Shown here: positions 1 to 11,487 of the stretch, one piece after another
How the letters are laid out: each line of letters begins with the position of its first letter
Position numbering within the stretch: the first letter of the stretch is position 1
DNA from: Cydia pomonella
Taxonomy: Eukaryota > Arthropoda > Insecta > Lepidoptera > Tortricidae
Assembly (NCBI RefSeq): GCF_033807575.1
Contig: NC_084725.1
Span: forward strand, 12,187,001 to 12,251,000
Length of the DNA stretch: 64,000 nt
Direction of reading: 5' to 3'
Notes under the pieces: generated by a model
What the model was told of the DNA's origin: nothing
What the model saw: the letters and a program-made list of their open reading frames with translations, nothing else
The model's database searches: none
Translations under genes and position numbers: made by a program

Positions 1-2
1 CG

Positions 3-2027
3 AAGAACTACAGACCCATCACGTGCTTGCCTACACTTTACAAGCTCCTTACATCCATTTTGAGAGCAAAAATTAACGCGCATATTGTCGCTAATAACAT
101 TTTGGCCACTGCTCAAAATGGATGTAGGGTTGGGTCCCGTGGTACTAAAGAGCTCCTCCTCATAGACATGACCATTTGCCAACAAATCCGACGGAACAAG
201 AGGGCCCTCTCAGCCGCTTGGATTGACTACAAGAAGGCCTATGATTCGGTGCCTCACTCATGGCTGGGGAGGGTCTTAGAGCTGTATAAAGTTGATACAG
301 CTTTAAGAGCCTTCCTAAGCGCGTGTATGGGGCAGTGGACCACAGTCCTTCGTCAACCAGGAGGCGGGGATGACCACCCTGGCCCGCAGGATTTTATAAG
401 GATTGAGCGAGGAATATTCCAGGGTGATAGTCTGAGTCCCCTGTGGTTCTGCCTAGCTCTGAATCCCCTCAGCACCCTGCTGAAGGATTCGGGACTAGGT
501 TGCCGGCTTCGGAGAGAGGGTGAAGTCATTTCTCACCTTCTGTACATGGATGACCTCAAATTATTTGCACCAAATAGCCAAGACTTGTTGGAGCTACTGA
601 AAACCACCGAAGTCTTCAGTAGTGCCATCAACATGGAGTTTGGTGTCGATAAATGTGCAGTTATGCATGTACAGCGGGGGAAGGTTGTAAATTCAACAAA
701 TTTACAACTATCTGAGGCAATGGCTTTCAGATCTATCTCTGAATCAGAAACCTACAAATACCTTGGTATGTCACAGTCGTTGGGTGTTGAGGATGAGGGT
801 ATTAGACAGTCGGTGAAGGAACGCTTTTTCAGTCGGCTCACAAAAGTCCTTAACAGTCTTTTGTCAGGAGGCAACAAAGTGCGCGCCTTCAACGCCTGGG
901 TAATGCCCCTGCTCACATACTCCTTTGGCATACTAAGGTGGACTCAGACCGAGCTGGACGCCCTGGATCGGAGGGTCCGACTACTGCTAACCACACACCG
1001 TATGCTACACCCACGCTCGTCAGTTATGAGATTGTACATCCCACGGAAGTGTGGAGGTCGAGGCTTCCTAAACGCCAAAGATCTCCACAACCGCGAGGTG
1101 TGCAATCTCAGGAATTATTTCCTTAACAACGAGTGTGGGATGCATCGTGATGTGGTGGCAGTAGACAGGAACCTCACGCCGCTCTCCTTGGCAAACGAGA
1201 ACTGGCGCAAACCTGTGGTACTAAGTACTGCGGATCGCAAGGCGGCATGGGAGAGTAAGGTGCTACACGGGCGGTTCTACAAGGCCCTCACGGGACCCGA
1301 CGTGGACCTGCTCGCGTCGGTGAACTGGTTACGATTCGGGGACCTCTTCGGAGAAACCGAGGGTTTTGCCTGTGCAATTGCGGACGAAGTGATGATGACG
1401 AACAACTATCGGAAATATATCCTGAAGGACGGTACGGTCGACATTTGTCGGGCATGCCGCCGTCCCGGAGAGTCACTCAGGCATATAATTTCCGGTTGTT
1501 CTCATCTTGCTAACGGCGAGTACTTGCACAGACATAATCTCGTAGCCAGGATTATTCACCAGCAACTTGCTCTTCTATACGGCCTTGTGGACCGCGAAGT
1601 ACCGTACTACAAGTACTCACCTGCGCCAGTTCTCGAAAATGGTCGTGCCACGCTCTATTGGGATCGATCTATTATCACTGACAGGACTATTGTAGCCAAT
1701 AAGCCTGACATCGTGATAATAGATCGATCGCAACGCCGGGCCGTGCTCGTCGACATCACCATCCCCCATGATGAGAATCTCGTGAAAGCCGAGAAGGACA
1801 AGTCCAGTAAGTACCTAGACTTGGCTCACGAGATAACCGCCATGTGGGATGTTGATTCGACGATCATTGTCCCGATAGTCGTTTCAGCGAATGGTCTCAT
1901 AGCGAAGAGTCTCGACCAACACCTTGAGAGACTCTCGCTAGGTGGTTGGATCAAGGGTCAGATGCAGAAGGCGGTGATCTTGGACACGGCGCGGATAGTC
2001 CGCCGGTTCCTCTCTCTGCGGCCCTGA
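3..2027 (+). CDS. Dong/R4-like non-LTR retrotransposon protein (5' end outside window)
   Basis: This protein would nick target DNA and reverse-transcribe its own RNA at the nick. The frame is open from base 3, so the first visible Met (27) is probably not the true start and the left edge cuts the ORF. Reverse-transcriptase motifs appear in order: NYRPITCLPTLYK at the edge, AWIDYKKAYDSVP (motif A), GIFQGDSLSPLWFCLALNP (motif B), and the catalytic YMDDLKLFA near base 543. A C-x2-C-x8-H-x4-C zinc knuckle starts near 1447. A restriction-like endonuclease signature KPDIVIID...LVDITIP follows near 1699, with PD-x14-D spacing. No stop or frameshift interrupts about 674 codons. The C-terminal restriction-like nuclease is typical of R2/R4-type elements, as opposed to the N-terminal APE nuclease of jockey or RTE elements. 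Assignment to Dong/R4 is from remembered similarity; the RT and nuclease calls are firm. Confidence 0.92.
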   Translation, partial: KNYRPITCLPTLYKLLTSILRAKINAHIVANNILATAQNGCRVGSRGTKELLLIDMTICQQIRRNKRALSAAWIDYKKAYDSVPHSWLGRVLELYKVDTALRAFLSACMGQWTTVLRQPGGGDDHPGPQDFIRIERGIFQGDSLSPLWFCLALNPLSTLLKDSGLGCRLRREGEVISHLLYMDDLKLFAPNSQDLLELLKTTEVFSSAINMEFGVDKCAVMHVQRGKVVNSTNLQLSEAMAFRSISESETYKYLGMSQSLGVEDEGIRQSVKERFFSRLTKVLNSLLSGGNKVRAFNAWVMPLLTYSFGILRWTQTELDALDRRVRLLLTTHRMLHPRSSVMRLYIPRKCGGRGFLNAKDLHNREVCNLRNYFLNNECGMHRDVVAVDRNLTPLSLANENWRKPVVLSTADRKAAWESKVLHGRFYKALTGPDVDLLASVNWLRFGDLFGETEGFACAIADEVMMTNNYRKYILKDGTVDICRACRRPGESLRHIISGCSHLANGEYLHRHNLVARIIHQQLALLYGLVDREVPYYKYSPAPVLENGRATLYWDRSIITDRTIVANKPDIVIIDRSQRRAVLVDITIPHDENLVKAEKDKSSKYLDLAHEITAMWDVDSTIIVPIVVSANGLIAKSLDQHLERLSLGGWIKGQMQKAVILDTARIVRRFLSLRP

Positions 2028-2190
2028 CCACCGGCAGCTTGGGCCCTGCCCCGCTGCTGGCGGCACCCTAGGTTAGGTTTTTTATAATGTGTTTATATGT
2101 ATTTTGTATTATTTTTGTATGATTTGTTGTATTTTACTTTTATATTCATATTATAAAATGCCTAATCTAAGACACAAGATCAATAAAGAG
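2028..2190 (+). other. 3' UTR and tail of the Dong/R4-like element
   Basis: After the TGA the sequence is GC-rich for about 50 bases and then becomes T-rich with TGTATTTT-like runs. The LINE presumably ends in the T/A-rich stretch before 2190, where an antisense SINE-A starts. The exact junction is not visible. Confidence 0.5.
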
Positions 2191-2456
2191 ATAATAATAA
2201 ATAAATATTATGGGACATTATTACACAAATTGACTAAGTCCCACAGTAAGCTCAATAAGGCTTGTGTTGAGGGTACTTAGACAATGATATATATAATATA
2301 TAAATATTTATAAATACTTAAATACATAGAAAACACCCATGACTCAGGAACAAATATCCATGCGCATCACATGAATAAATGCCCTTACCAGGATTTGAAC
2401 CCGGGACCATCGGCTTCGTAGGCAGGGTCACTACCCACTAGGCCAAATTGGTCGTC
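2191..2456 (-). mobile_element. SINE-A copy 1 (tRNA-derived, near full length)
   Basis: Read on the minus strand, the head carries an A box (TGGCCTAGTGGGTAGTG) and a B box (GGGTTCAAATCCTGG), the two parts of a type-2 Pol III promoter. A body with CATGGGTGTTTTCTATG follows, and the 3' part contains TGTGGGACTTAGTCAATTTG and ends in a TTTATT-rich tail. The same order recurs in the other SINE-A copies. Such elements encode no protein and need LINE enzymes. Confidence 0.88.
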
Positions 2457-3532
2457 GAAATGAAATATTGATAATGGACAATCTCGTAAGGATGGCAGTT
2501 GAATATGTTAGAAAAATTCTTTAAAGTCTAGTTTCTAGGTCAATGTTGGGTATCATTTGAAAGAAAGAAAAAAAAAGATTTATGAAGGAAAACGTGGAAA
2601 AAAACTCTGTTTACAGGATAAAGAATTATCCCTGAAAAAAATACACATACAGGTCGCGCAAATTAGTTCAGCGGTTTGCCGATAGATGGCGCTGCACACA
2701 ATTATACTAATTAAACTTCTGGTCAAAAGTTGTTCATGTTTATAGTTAAAACATGAGATAGTTGAAAGTTTGTACGAAAAATAACGCAGGAGACAAATAC
2801 GACACTTAATATATATATTTCTAAAATACTTCAAATACTCTGAAAGTCAAAACAATAGATAGATAGCATTTATTGGTAAAAAATAATATTTTACATGTCA
2901 AGTAGCAAAAAAAAATACATTAGTTTTATTTAAAAGTAATTACATTACTAAAAATTTCATTCTATAAGTATTTACGTTTTCAGGTAAACCCATTGCACAT
3001 ATAATAATAATATATATAAGTAAGTACCTACTTTAATAAAAAAAGTCATATACTTGTAGATGACACGAAACTCATACGTTTTACATTTTTATACATCACA
3101 GATACAGAAATGGAAACAAAATAGGTACTTTAAAACAAAACAGATAACTTACTTAAGAAGTTTATATAAGAATGTACAAATTCTTATCTCAAAGAAAACC
3201 GAACTTTGAAGCGTACAGTGAACAACGCGAGTACCACAACAATACTGCCGATAACAGCGTACTTATTTCCTTGATTTTAGAGTCTGAATGTGCTGAAATC
3301 AGCTGTTTTTGCTTGTTGTATACTTCCGAGAGACCACAAACATAATACCCTTGTGACATTTCTTATTTCTTTGAACAAAGGAGTCTAAATTCATTTAAAT
3401 AAGCATTTTTTTTGTTGTTGTTTGCTTTCTTGAAAGAACCTTAATAATAATGGGCATGATGGCTGGGACAGTGAATTAAAGAAATAATGGTTTCAAAGAA
3501 ACATATATGTTGATATTTGACTAATTTCGGTA
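2457..3532. other. No recognised feature
   Basis: This stretch is AT-rich, with poly-A and poly-T runs and no coding frame showing recognisable motifs. It may contain decayed repeats. Confidence 0.5.
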
Positions 3533-3760
3533 TACAGGGTGATTTCTGGGTCGTGTCCAGAACCACTTTTTCTGACTCTGTAAATGATCCACATTATCAT
3601 ATGGTAGTGTTTGATTAAAATATAATTAGTGTTTTTTTTCTTATTTTGAAGTAAAATTAATCTTATACTAAGTAATCATGGTCACCCTATGACTTTTGAC
3701 ATACGCTGTATGGAAAGCGACAAGACGTCACATTGAGTAGGGTGACCAAATTGTATGCAA
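3533..3760. repeat. Possible dispersed repeat beginning TACAGGGTG
   Basis: The block begins TACAGGGTGATTTCTGG, which I associate with a dispersed lepidopteran repeat. A similar TACAGGGTG start appears near 5708. No second terminus or target duplication could be defined. Confidence 0.3.
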
Positions 3761-4084
3761 AAATGTTTTTTTTCTACTGGTCATCTGAAAAATAATCGTC
3801 ATTATTGGTGATAATAAATAATTAGCACCATCATTAGGCTCATCTTTGAATTCTGTACAATGTATAGTTCACTTGCTCCACGACCCCAAATCAGCCTGTA
3901 TATTAAAATTAATAATATTTTCAATGAAACAAAAGTTTAAAACTTTCCAATCGGCCATATTAACTGAGACACAAATCAGAGCGTTTTCGAAAAGTGGCGT
4001 TATTACTCCGTGGCATTTTTGTTGAGCCGCATATAGACCGCGGGCTAGGAGCATATACCGTCAGTCATCGCCTCCCGGCTGATA
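3761..4084. other. No recognised feature
   Basis: Only short AT-rich sequence and a CGTCAG-containing flank next to the foldback element are visible. Confidence 0.4.
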
Positions 4085-4416
4085 CTTTGTCAGATTATAG
4101 TTTAGATGCTGTTTTATAAAAAAAAACGTCAGCCGGTTATATCGCGGTGGAAAGACCGTCAGCTGTAAAATGAACATGTAAAAAATACGCGCCTTACCAC
4201 TTTATGTCCGCAAAGTATGCGTAATTTTATGGCGTTTCAGGCGTTTCACCTGATGAAATGCTACATGCAGTTTCATGATTTGTTATTGCTATCATACAAA
4301 GGTAAAGCGCTTATTTTTTACATGTTCATGCGACCAGCTGACGTTCTTACCACCGCGATATAACCGGCTGACGATTATTTAATTAACAATATCATCTGAA
4401 CTATCATCTGACAAAG
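4085..4416. mobile_element. 332-bp foldback MITE with TA target duplication
   Basis: The first and last roughly 110 bases are imperfect reverse complements. The outer end is CTTTGTCAGAT, and the arms share CAGCCGGTTATATCGCGG and ATGAACATGTAAAAAATA. TA flanks both ends (4083-4084 and 4417-4418), as expected for Tc1/mariner-type mobilisation. There is no internal ORF. Confidence 0.85.
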
Positions 4417-5310
4417 TACTTACTTCAAGAAAATAGATATTCCTTCTTGATTGTAAGGCGCTTATCCCTATCACGAGGTCTGGTGACTGCTTGAATTGTG
4501 ATCGCGTCAGTACGTCCACTTCAGCTCATTTGTAGTGCGCGCCGCGGCCGCTGCTGGGAACCATCGCGAGCGCGGAATTCTGGTCGAAGAATGTGGTATT
4601 TTGGCGGTTCCGTGGGAATCTGCCGAATACTACACCGGAAAACTGTGTCAATAAAATTATATTTCATTTCTCATGCTTTGAAAGTGGGTCATTACTTTTA
4701 AAAAGTGTCTAGAAAAAGTTTCTGCTCTAAAGCACTGTACTGTCTAAGTAGGTTTTTTTCTTTTTTTTTTTACGGTGAGCAATTAAATTTTTTGTACACT
4801 TTCCATTCTGATATCTAACTTCCCATTCCATAAATAACGATATTTTTACCTAAATTGTTAATTGAAAGTACCCTCAAGAAATATTACTAAGGATTATACT
4901 TACTTATCCGTGTTTTTTGAATGCACATGTATTTTACTTTCCTCGTATTCGAAATGAAAAGTAGTGTTTATCTCGGGTGAAAGGCACCATTTCATCCCTT
5001 GGTTAACAACCTATTATTTTAGGCTTTTAAGATTTTTGTGTGTGTTAAGTACTTTGTAAGGTGATCCATGGGCCTGTCTTAAAATAAATGATATTTAATT
5101 TTTAATTTTATAATCTGATATTTACAAAAGTGAAGATGAACAGTTTTTATTAATCATTTTCCTGTATTGTAGCCAACTCCCTGAAGGCGAACTGGAACAA
5201 TTCCAAATAAGAAAGTTATTGTACGTTTTTATCACCAGAATTTAAAGCAGAATCGGGATAATGTACTTTCCAAAGCAGTGAAAAACCAACATTAAGGGCC
5301 TACTAAAGCC
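4417..5310. other. AT-rich stretch with a CpG-rich patch (about 4530-4625)
   Basis: A short CpG-rich patch (GTAGTGCGCGCCGCGGCCGC and following) stands out from very AT-rich flanks. It could be part of an old element, a non-coding exon or a regulatory patch. No splice-supported coding frame was found. Confidence 0.3.
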
Positions 5311-5450
5311 GCGAATACCGGTTTGTAAGCCACGCCCGCTAGCTTCCTCACTCCCCGCTAGCACGCACACATGGAAGCGCTCCGCGGAGTCCGCGGCGCA
5401 CGTGTAGGTGAAAGCTCCATCTAGCGTTACAAAAGTTAACTACGATTATA
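5311..5450. other. CpG-rich patch, unidentified
   Basis: This patch contains CCACGCCCGCTAGC and CTCCGCGGAGTCCGCGG. The bases just before it (AGTGAAAAACCAACATTAAG near 5278) resemble the reverse complement of bases near 9400, so the two places may share an old repeat. Confidence 0.3.
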
Positions 5451-8387
5451 CGTGGTCGGCCAGAAACTTAATTCTTAGAAAATAAAAAAGATGGCGTTAT
5501 TACTTGCTACTAGAAAATAAAAATATATTTTGTTGTAAATTGTAATAAATCTGAGACTACAATATAGCCAATTTTTATTGTTGATTTTTGGAAGATGTTA
5601 ATAGTATAGTTAATTGTAAGTATAACACTACCTATCTTTTTAAATTCGGTATCTTACATTGTTAGTTATCATATTTTATTTAGTAATATATTGTTGAGGC
5701 AGGAAATACAGGGTGCCGTTTTCCGACGACCAATTTTTCGGATGATAGTGAATCACAGTTGTCAGTGGGAACTACCTACATATAAAAAAAGAAAAAAGTA
5801 AGTAATATGGTAACAACGAAAACTACCAAAAAAAAGTGAAGTAAGTATTTTTATTACGCTGAAATATGTAATATTCAACTAATAACTTTTAAACAATTAC
5901 TCAAACAATCAGGATGATTCTTAAATTGTGTCCAGAAAAATATTTTTTCATAAAAGCTTTTTATTTTTCACATATTGTTACGTATAAAAAGCATTTTTTG
6001 ATGCATATGGTCAAGCTTAATACCCTCAGGAAAGGTAAATAAAATGAGTACATAATCACGGTTGTCACAAAGTGTCCCTCAGTCGTGACGTTTCAGCATT
6101 TTGGCGGCCAACTCCACTATTTTGAATTATACAATATTTTTAATATAGCCTAAGTATAACTACGACACATCGAATGACAGCTCATACGTTGAAATTCGTC
6201 AAACTAGCGCTGTAGAGCGTGACAAAGAACCGGATACACATCATACATCCACATACACGCGGAAACCATTTTTCTGCTTTGGCAGTTGGGCAATAATAAC
6301 AAATGAACGTAGCTAATAAAATCCATTTCTAAAGAGTGACTATGCCTCTAAATTAATCAAACGAATTGAGAATGTCACGACCACGTGTCTATATGTCACG
6401 AACATGGATTCAAAAGTCCGTGGCGGGGACAGAATTTTGAGGCCACTGTCGTGACAATTTGAAACATGTTCGGTATTACCTAAAAATTACCTTTGACTTT
6501 GCAAATATTAAATAATTAGCTCAATCTCGAATGTAGTAGGTATATCTTATGTTACAAACAATAACGTGAAATGAGTACTGACTTTTAAAACTCAAACACG
6601 GCGGTGACGCGTTAAGGTTGACCTTTGTTTTTTCTTTAATTAACACAAATAAATAATTTTCGACAACACTTCTCCCTTCAGCCATTTGCAAATATGACAC
6701 CAACACAGTATTGCTGTTCTAAAAAAATAGCGTTAAAAAGGCTGCCAGACGTAAAGGTAACTTTCTACCGAGTACTGCATGTTTATGTTACCACGCGCGG
6801 CGGTGACACGAAAACTGATCTCGTATGTTATTAAAATTTTTATAAAGTCGTTATATATCCATACAATTTTTAAACCGTATTGTGGAATAGGTGTAAGTGT
6901 TAACATTTGATATAAAATTCTTCCAAAATCACTTTCAAAGAAAAATAAGATATCATAAAATCCGAGGAAGTCACACTACACGTTTCGTGACATTTCGAAC
7001 TTCTTAATATGTTTCTAATAAATGCTCTTAGGATATTAGGTTGACATAAAACTAGAGGTAAATTACTAAGTATATTGATATTCAGTTAACTTATTTTCTT
7101 AAAAATATATGCTATTCTTACTGTTTTTTTTATTTTGTTTGTTATTTTGACTGTTTTTAATTTAAGTTAATTTGTATTGTATTTTCGTTTGTTTGTGATG
7201 TAATTATGGGTCTTTCACCTGAAATAAACGATTTCATAATATCGTTCCCCTGGCTTTGGTTCACTGTGATTTTCATTCCCGTGTGTTTTGATATAAAATG
7301 TATTCTTCACGGGCATGTACAATGTTAAATCATATGTCAAGTAAATGATTATTTACTTTCATGGATTAAGTAAAATTATCGTAATCATAACAGTTGATCA
7401 AAGACATACTTATTTCTTTTCCCCTGGTTCTCATTCCATCCCTTTGGACTGGGGTTTCAACTAAAATCAACGCTTGGCACTTCGTTCTATAGATCTTAAA
7501 AATAACATTAAGTTGCTAAGAGCGTTCTATGATTCAGTGTATTATTTTGGAACTAATTGTTCCGAAATTCATTGTCATTATGTCATTCCTTGTCATTCCC
7601 TTATCGGTTTTTTTCATTCCCTCGTCGCTTTTAGATTGATGGGCTTATATAAGCTAATTGGTTGGCTAATGGTTTCAAGAGCATGGACAAATAAAGTATA
7701 GACTAACATTATCAACACAGAATCGCGTTCCTCTGAAATGAAAAGTTTGATCGGGATATCCATAATTGCACAAAGCCGTCTATTAGGAACTACTTTAATT
7801 ATCAGACAGTTAGACAAGAGGTTGAAGCAACTGTTAAATGGTGGTATCTACTATAGCAGTTGCCTAAACTTACAGGAGAGCGATTTTGTAAAGACATTGT
7901 TAGTAAGCGATTTTGCTAAGTATAAAACTTTAATCGTCTTTGTCAAGACTAAGATATATTAATAAGGTATAAAAGTAGAGCGGTATAATTTTAAAATCTG
8001 AAAAAAAAAGAAATTAAAAACAGTTTAAGTTCTAAGATGTACATTATCAAAAACCATCCTGTATATGTTAACATTGTTAACAAGGGTGACAGGTGTTATC
8101 TCTATATAATTTTAACCTAAAAACGCCAAATCTCGCAAAATCGTATTGAAACAACAGCCGTCAGCATACCCATATAAAAAAAAAACTATAGATAGCACCA
8201 CACACGAGCTGAATTTTCTTTGAATGGCAATTTTAAGAAAAGGACGATTCGGTACGTTTTTCTTATTGCTCCTTGTCAAGTAAAATCAAACTGAAAAGCA
8301 TACTTACTTTACTCTTTGCTGAAAAGTCATATTAGTCATTGACGTTTTGACAGTATCCTGTTAAATAAATTATGTGAATTATGTTCC
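5451..8387. other. Long AT-rich stretch, no gene recognised
   Basis: Between about 6060 and 7010 there are recurring GTCACGA, CGGTGAC and CGTGACATT motifs in both orientations, which hints at an unresolved dispersed repeat. Near 7200-7240 a T-rich region ends in AATAAACG and could be a decayed retroelement 3' end. The small open frames here have no recognisable domain. Confidence 0.4.
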
Positions 8388-8447
8388 TAAGGCATGCGGA
8401 TTACAAATCAGAGGTCGCTGGTTCAAACCCCGGCCCGTGCAAACGAG
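8388..8447 (+). mobile_element. SINE-B head fragment (tRNA-derived)
   Basis: A B-box motif GGTTCAAACCCCGG sits in GAGGTCGCTGGTTCAAACC, followed by a T run. The A-box side is too decayed to fold, so this is a SINE fragment and not a tRNA gene. Confidence 0.55.
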
Positions 8448-10009
8448 TTTTTTTTTCTAATAAATGTGTTGATTTTTTCGTTTTTTTATATAATAAGTAG
8501 GTATATTTGTTTTACATAAAGATTACCTAGGCTATACAAAAATTGGTATGAATAAAATAAAATTATTCGTGTCATTAAAATATGTTTTTTATACACATAT
8601 TTAAAAGAATAACTTTATTTCTGTATAAGACAGACAAGATTTACTTTTACAAAAATAGAAAATAAGGAATAAAGATATTATATAGGAACAAAAAAAGAAA
8701 ACAAAAAGTTGCGATTAGATTGGTCTATAGATGTCTCGCATTTTTTCTTTGGTGTCTACACGACCACACAGCTACCGATACATTACAGAAGCTGTCGAAA
8801 TTTCCTTACCCGTTGTAATTGTTCAAAGAGTATTAGACTACGACTACGAGAGCTACGACTCAACGTTTATTGGATATGTCGATTTTACGTAATTTGGAGC
8901 GCTGCGCGATTTGACATAGGTCTTACCTCTTTGAGGCACCACGGCCATCTAACATTACTGGCATAAAGGACGCATTTATGACTTTGACGCATGACAGAAA
9001 GAGAAACCGAACTGCGTAAAATGGGCGTTTTCTGTTGAATTCATAAAATCAAAAACGAGAATAAATCCGTTTGTATAAGATAATAAGTTAATATTTAGTT
9101 GAATGATGTTTAAGACGAGATGAAAACCTTTACTTTAAAGTGGATTATGCTGGATGAAGATGTGTTTTCTAGTTGCACTGAGGTAAACACTAAACATGTA
9201 GATGTAACTTTGGATTTATATTCTATCGAGAAAATTTTAAGCCTTTTTGTTTCGACTAGTATCATACCTCTTATCATATAGTCAAGATACATATATCCGA
9301 AAATCACGCCAGTTTGTTTCCGGGGCTAGCCCCTGCCACGCTTCAAAGATCCCGTTATTTTTCGATGCAGGGCCTTAAGAAGATTCCCTCTTCTTAATGT
9401 TGGCTTTTCACTGCTTTTATGGTTTAAAATCATTTGAATGCCGAAGCGCCAAAATTAACGTAAAAGATCTTGATTTTCTCAAAAATAATTAAGCTAACAA
9501 TCAATCCATAATATTTCTCTAAATTATCGTGGATTCCATTCTGCCTCCAAAATTTTAATTCGACAATTTCGCGGCGAAATTTTCGCCAAATGATTATCGA
9601 TAGTTAACTTTTAAAAGCTCATATTTAAATAAACATCATAAGGAAAAGCGACTCTATTTATTTGTTAATAGATTTGAATTCAACATCGCGTGCGAAAATT
9701 CGAAATTCGAAAATGCGTTATGATGATCGTGTTACTTGTTAAGCTTGAATATCGAATATTCCGGGGCTAGTGTTGGGCCCGTTTCGATTAATTTCGCTAT
9801 TAATGCGGTATTCGAAGTTAATGGGTGCGCTCACCGGAGTGAATGAAAGCGGGGACTATTTGTTGGAACCATTGTGAATGTGGGGTAGATTTGATAAATC
9901 TATTGTTGATGCTATACCGAGATTTCTTGGTAAGTCTGTTGTTCCATTTGTAATGGCGGTTTACGTTCTTATGATCTTATTCGTAACGTCTGTCCAATCT
10001 ATTTGTCAC
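8448..10009. other. No recognised feature
   Basis: The sequence is AT-rich. A patch near 9330-9420 (GGGGCTAGCCCC palindrome, then a CTTCTTAATGTTGGCTTTTC block) may be repeat-derived. No coding signal was seen. Confidence 0.4.
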
Positions 10010-10217
10010 CCTTTTTAGAGTTCTGTAACCAGAGGGTAAAACGGGACCACATTACTAAGACTCGGCTGTCCGTCTGTCACCGGGCATATCTCATGAACCC
10101 TGATAGCTAGTCAGTTGAAATTTTCACAAATGATGTATTTCTGATGCCGCTATAACAACAAATACTAAAAGTACGGAACCCTCGGTGGGCGAGTCCGACT
10201 CGCACTGGTCCGGTTTT
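10010..10217 (+). repeat. GGGTTCCG-family repeat, internally deleted copy
   Basis: The copy starts TTTTTAGAGTTCTGTAACC, carries CTGTCCGTCTGTCACC and GCCGCTATAACAACAAATA, and ends CGAGTCCGACTCGCACTGG followed by CCGGTTTTTTT. The middle segment present in the copy at 13617 is missing. The family is recognised as widespread in Lepidoptera; its transposon class is unclear. Confidence 0.75.
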
Positions 10218-10420
10218 TTTATGAAATAGAAGACGAATCGCCTGATGGTAAGAAATTACCGTTGCATATGGACACCTGCAACATCAGAGGTTGCTTCGCG
10301 CGTTGCCGGTCTTTAAGATGAGAGTACGCTCTTTTCTTGATTTGAAGGTTTGAAGGTCGTATCGCTCCGGAAATACCGCTGGCGACAGTCAATTCCTCAG
10401 TTTAGCTGTGTGAGGCAAGA
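10218..10420 (-). repeat. LINE 3'-end-like repeat, antisense
   Basis: It contains CGCCTGATGGTAAG, ATGGACACCTGCAACA, TTAAGATGAGAGTACGCTC and GAAGGTTTGAAGGTCGTATC. It is related to 24010-24180 and to the split copy at 38738-39045. The short A/T tail next to ATGAAATAG suggests the element's 3' end faces left. CR1/Zenon-type origin is a guess. Confidence 0.6.
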
Positions 10421-10448
10421 GTTATAAACTGAATTAAATGTCATATAC

Positions 10449-10560
10449 TAAAAAAAGTGACCAAGGCCCCCAGTGCCCCAGGCTGGAATCGAACCAGCGT
10501 CCTCCGCTATCGCGGCAGGTGCTTGAGCCACTCGGCCACCAGGGTCACGGCAGCATTGGT
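10449..10560 (-). mobile_element. SINE-C: tRNA-like head, antisense
   Basis: On the minus strand an A box (TGGCCGAGTGG) and a B box (GGTTCGATTCC) are spaced as in a tRNA, with a CCTGGGGCACTGG stem side. The A-box side resembles class-II (Leu/Ser-like) tRNAs. The tail ends in an oligo-A/T run, so this is more likely a SINE than a tRNA gene. Confidence 0.6.
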
Positions 10561-10931
10561 CGAATTTTTCCAAGTATATGCATTTCTTACTGAAGACTTA
10601 CGGCAAGAGTTACTTAGACATTTGTTTGTTTAGTTTTGTGAATAAGTAGGGAAGTTTTTGAACTGCTGAAACAGTGTAAATGGGATGTTGCGTAATTTCT
10701 ATAATCTAATACAATACAGGTACTCATTATTGCACACCTCAGTAAAAGAAAACAATACAAAACAGAAACACAAGCAGATGGAAACAAGAGAGAGGAAGGC
10801 GGACTTATCGCAGGCGGCGGTTTATTGATTATTAATTAGGTCACTAGGCCTAATTAATGTGATTCAGTAAAACGTACATATTTGCTGAAAGTAATAAATA
10901 CTGTTGGGGCAGTCTTACATAAACCGACCTA
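10561..10931. other. No recognised feature
   Basis: Nothing beyond AT-rich unique sequence was seen. Confidence 0.4.
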
Positions 10932-11180
10932 CGGCCCGATTCGAAGAATGATTAAGACAGACACGTTTAAGATCTTTAAAAGGTCGATAACTGAACGACA
11001 TATCAAAATTGACGTTTATTTCGATTCCGCTGTGAACCCAATAAGATCGATCTACGATATTTCTAACGTCAAAGTGACATTGGTTGCCCGAATCGAGCTG
11101 CTTCTGTTAATTATACTACATTAAAACGATATCTAAACCAGAACTTATCGTTATTGTATCTCATTCTTCGAATCGGGCCG
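10932..11180. mobile_element. MITE with CGGCCCGATTCGAA termini, copy 1
   Basis: The ends CGGCCCGATTCGAAGAATGA and TCATTCTTCGAATCGGGCCG are perfect 20-bp inverted repeats. The interior shares TTGACGTTTATTTCGATTCC and TAACGTCAAAGTGACATTGG with the copy at 26866-27160. No target duplication is evident. A small open frame across it is non-coding repeat sequence. Confidence 0.85.
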
Positions 11181-11235
11181 TTAGTCTCGCACAGTAAGCT
11201 CAATTTTTTTTGTTGTAAGTTACTAGAAAGATACA

Positions 11236-11374
11236 TAATACATAGAAAAACCTCCGAACAAATATCTATGATAAACACACAAATAAATTCCCTTACCTAG
11301 ATTCAAACCCGGGACCCCATGCATCGTAGGAACAATCACTACCTCACTACCAACTAGGCTAGGAGGTCGTCAAA
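11236..11374 (-). mobile_element. SINE-A copy 2 (old, diverged head half)
   Basis: The antisense B-box complement GATTCAAACCCGGGA and the A-box side ACTAGGCTAGGAGGTCGTC remain. The 3' body is mostly lost. Confidence 0.65.
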
Positions 11375-11487
11375 TCTTTTAACCTAGTCGGGTATTCTTT
11401 TCTTGACAATCCTACGTATTACATTTTTAATTATTTTTACTAGTAGTAGTAAACTGTATTGTACCAAACACATGTTGCGAAAGCGAA

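Noticed and set aside
10449..10560. tRNA-Leu or tRNA-Ser gene on the minus strand
   Set aside because: The promoter boxes are good, but the stems are imperfect and an A/T tail follows directly. A SINE is the simpler reading.
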